Shown here: positions 63,538 through 64,000 of the stretch, one piece after another
How the letters are laid out: each line of letters opens with the position of its first letter
Position numbering within the stretch: the stretch's first letter is position 1
NCBI GenBank assembly: GCA_947624715.1
Contig: CANQLO010000004.1
Span: forward strand, 1-64,000
Reading direction: 5' to 3'
Length of the DNA: 64,000 bases
DNA from: an uncultured Clostridia bacterium
Lineage (GTDB): Bacteria; Bacillota_A; Clostridia; TANB77; CAG-508
Translations under genes and position numbers: made by a program
Notes under the pieces: generated by a model
Databases searched by the model: none
Seen by the model: the letters and a program-made list of their open reading frames with translations, nothing else
What the model was told of the DNA's origin: nothing

Positions 63538-64000
63538 TTATTTTACCTCGAATTTATAACCTACACCTCTCATTGTTTTTATATATTTTCCCTTTTTTCC
63601 TAGTTTGTGTCTTATCTTTTTAATATGACTATCTATTGTTCTAGAATCTCCGTAGTAGTCATAATTCCATACATTATTTAAGATTTTATCTCTTGAAAGT
63701 GCAACATTTTCATTATCTAATAAATATTTTAAAAGCTCATATTCTCTTAAACTTAATTCAATATTTTTTCCATCAACTGATACTGTTCTTCCTTCTGTAT
63801 CTATTACTATTCCATCATAATCTTTTACTTCATTTTGTTTTAGTTGTGATCTATCTAAAATAACTTTTATCCTTGCAACTAACACTTTTGGACTGAATGG
63901 CTTTGTTATATATTCATCAACTCCAAGTTCAAATCCAAATAATTCATCTTGTTCTTCTCCTCTTGCGGTAAGCATAATTACTGGCACTTTTGAACTTTGT
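63538..64000 (-). CDS. OmpR-family response regulator, 5' end beyond the window
   Basis: The visible C-terminal part runs from QSSKVPVIMLTARGEEQDELFGFELGVDEYITKPF (last third of the receiver domain, with the conserved Lys in ITKPF) through a winged-helix DNA-binding domain: LSLREYELLKYLLDNENVALSRDKIL, DSRTIDSHIKKIRHKLG, IKTMRGVGYKFEVK. The frame remains open to the window edge, so the phospho-Asp lies outside. The stop is 2 bp before the histidine kinase start, its cognate partner. Confidence 0.93.
   Translation of the reverse strand, partial: QSSKVPVIMLTARGEEQDELFGFELGVDEYITKPFSPKVLVARIKVILDRSQLKQNEVKDYDGIVIDTEGRTVSVDGKNIELSLREYELLKYLLDNENVALSRDKILNNVWNYDYYGDSRTIDSHIKKIRHKLGKKGKYIKTMRGVGYKFEVK

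Noticed and set aside
429..64000. Long plus-strand open frames opposite the minus-strand genes
   Set aside because: They lie opposite well-supported genes, have low-complexity Phe/Leu/Ser-rich translations, and lack ribosome sites.
1..64000. tRNA or rRNA genes
   Set aside because: I looked for T-arm GGTTC/GTTCAA patterns and rRNA-like GC-rich blocks; the only hit (near 60113) lies inside the pilin-like gene.

Overview
The window is very AT-rich DNA from a low-GC, spore-forming Gram-positive (Clostridia-like Firmicute). The evidence is PolC, the uppS-cdsA-rseP-polC and ylxM-ffh-rpsP-khpA-rimM-trmD-rplS neighbourhoods, Spo0A, a SpoIVFA/SpoIVFB-like pair and RelA. A bile salt hydrolase-like gene suggests a gut habitat. 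All but two protein genes lie on the minus strand, so the window is probably one replichore arm.

Layout. 1-2618: a truncated repeat-rich surface protein and a RhuM/PD-(D/E)XK pair. 2736-5514: queH, ruvB and a WecA/TagO-like sugar-phosphate transferase. 5633-20725: a surface-polysaccharide locus with GT2, GT4 and GT-C glycosyltransferases, a TagGH/Wzm-Wzt-type exporter and a Wzy-like membrane protein. 20726-21450: non-coding, with DnaA-box-like sites and a palindromic repeat. 21454-30119: polC, rseP-like, cdsA, uppS, frr, pyrH. 30354-41942: ychF, an RNA m5C methyltransferase, a Cys-rich protein, bile salt hydrolase, murT, relA, recJ, deoD, and the start of the ribosomal operon. 41376-45520: rplS to ylxM. 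45828-46371: a toxin-antitoxin pair. 46780-61626: pilin-like surface proteins with formylglycine-enzyme-like (C-lectin) folds, spoIVFAB, ftsZ, spo0A, yigZ, a BaiN-like flavoprotein, a WG-repeat protein and a catalytically dead-looking sortase. 62066-64000: a two-component system.

Main discovery candidate. Five genes (a GT-C transferase, its GT2 partner, ffh, spo0A and a BaiN-like oxidoreductase) are interrupted at the same kind of site: one extra C that creates an in-frame CGG just before a conserved glycine. Skipping that C (reading C-GGN as Gly in the +1 frame) restores full-length, family-typical proteins in all five, including the normally essential Ffh and the sporulation master regulator Spo0A. 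I looked for CGG in frame in every other gene and found none, although the triplet is common across codon boundaries. The simplest reading is that CGG is an unassigned or starved codon here and acts as a +1 frameshift signal. A systematic sequencing artefact must be excluded, because four of the five sites would be CCWGG without the extra C.

Other notable items are an orphan plus-strand small RNA with an ideal promoter and terminator (54720-54800), two families of structured intergenic repeats (one with compensatory base changes), possible diversity-generating-retroelement target regions, a pseudo-sortase, an FtsZ without a C-terminal tail and an L19 with a long acidic tail.
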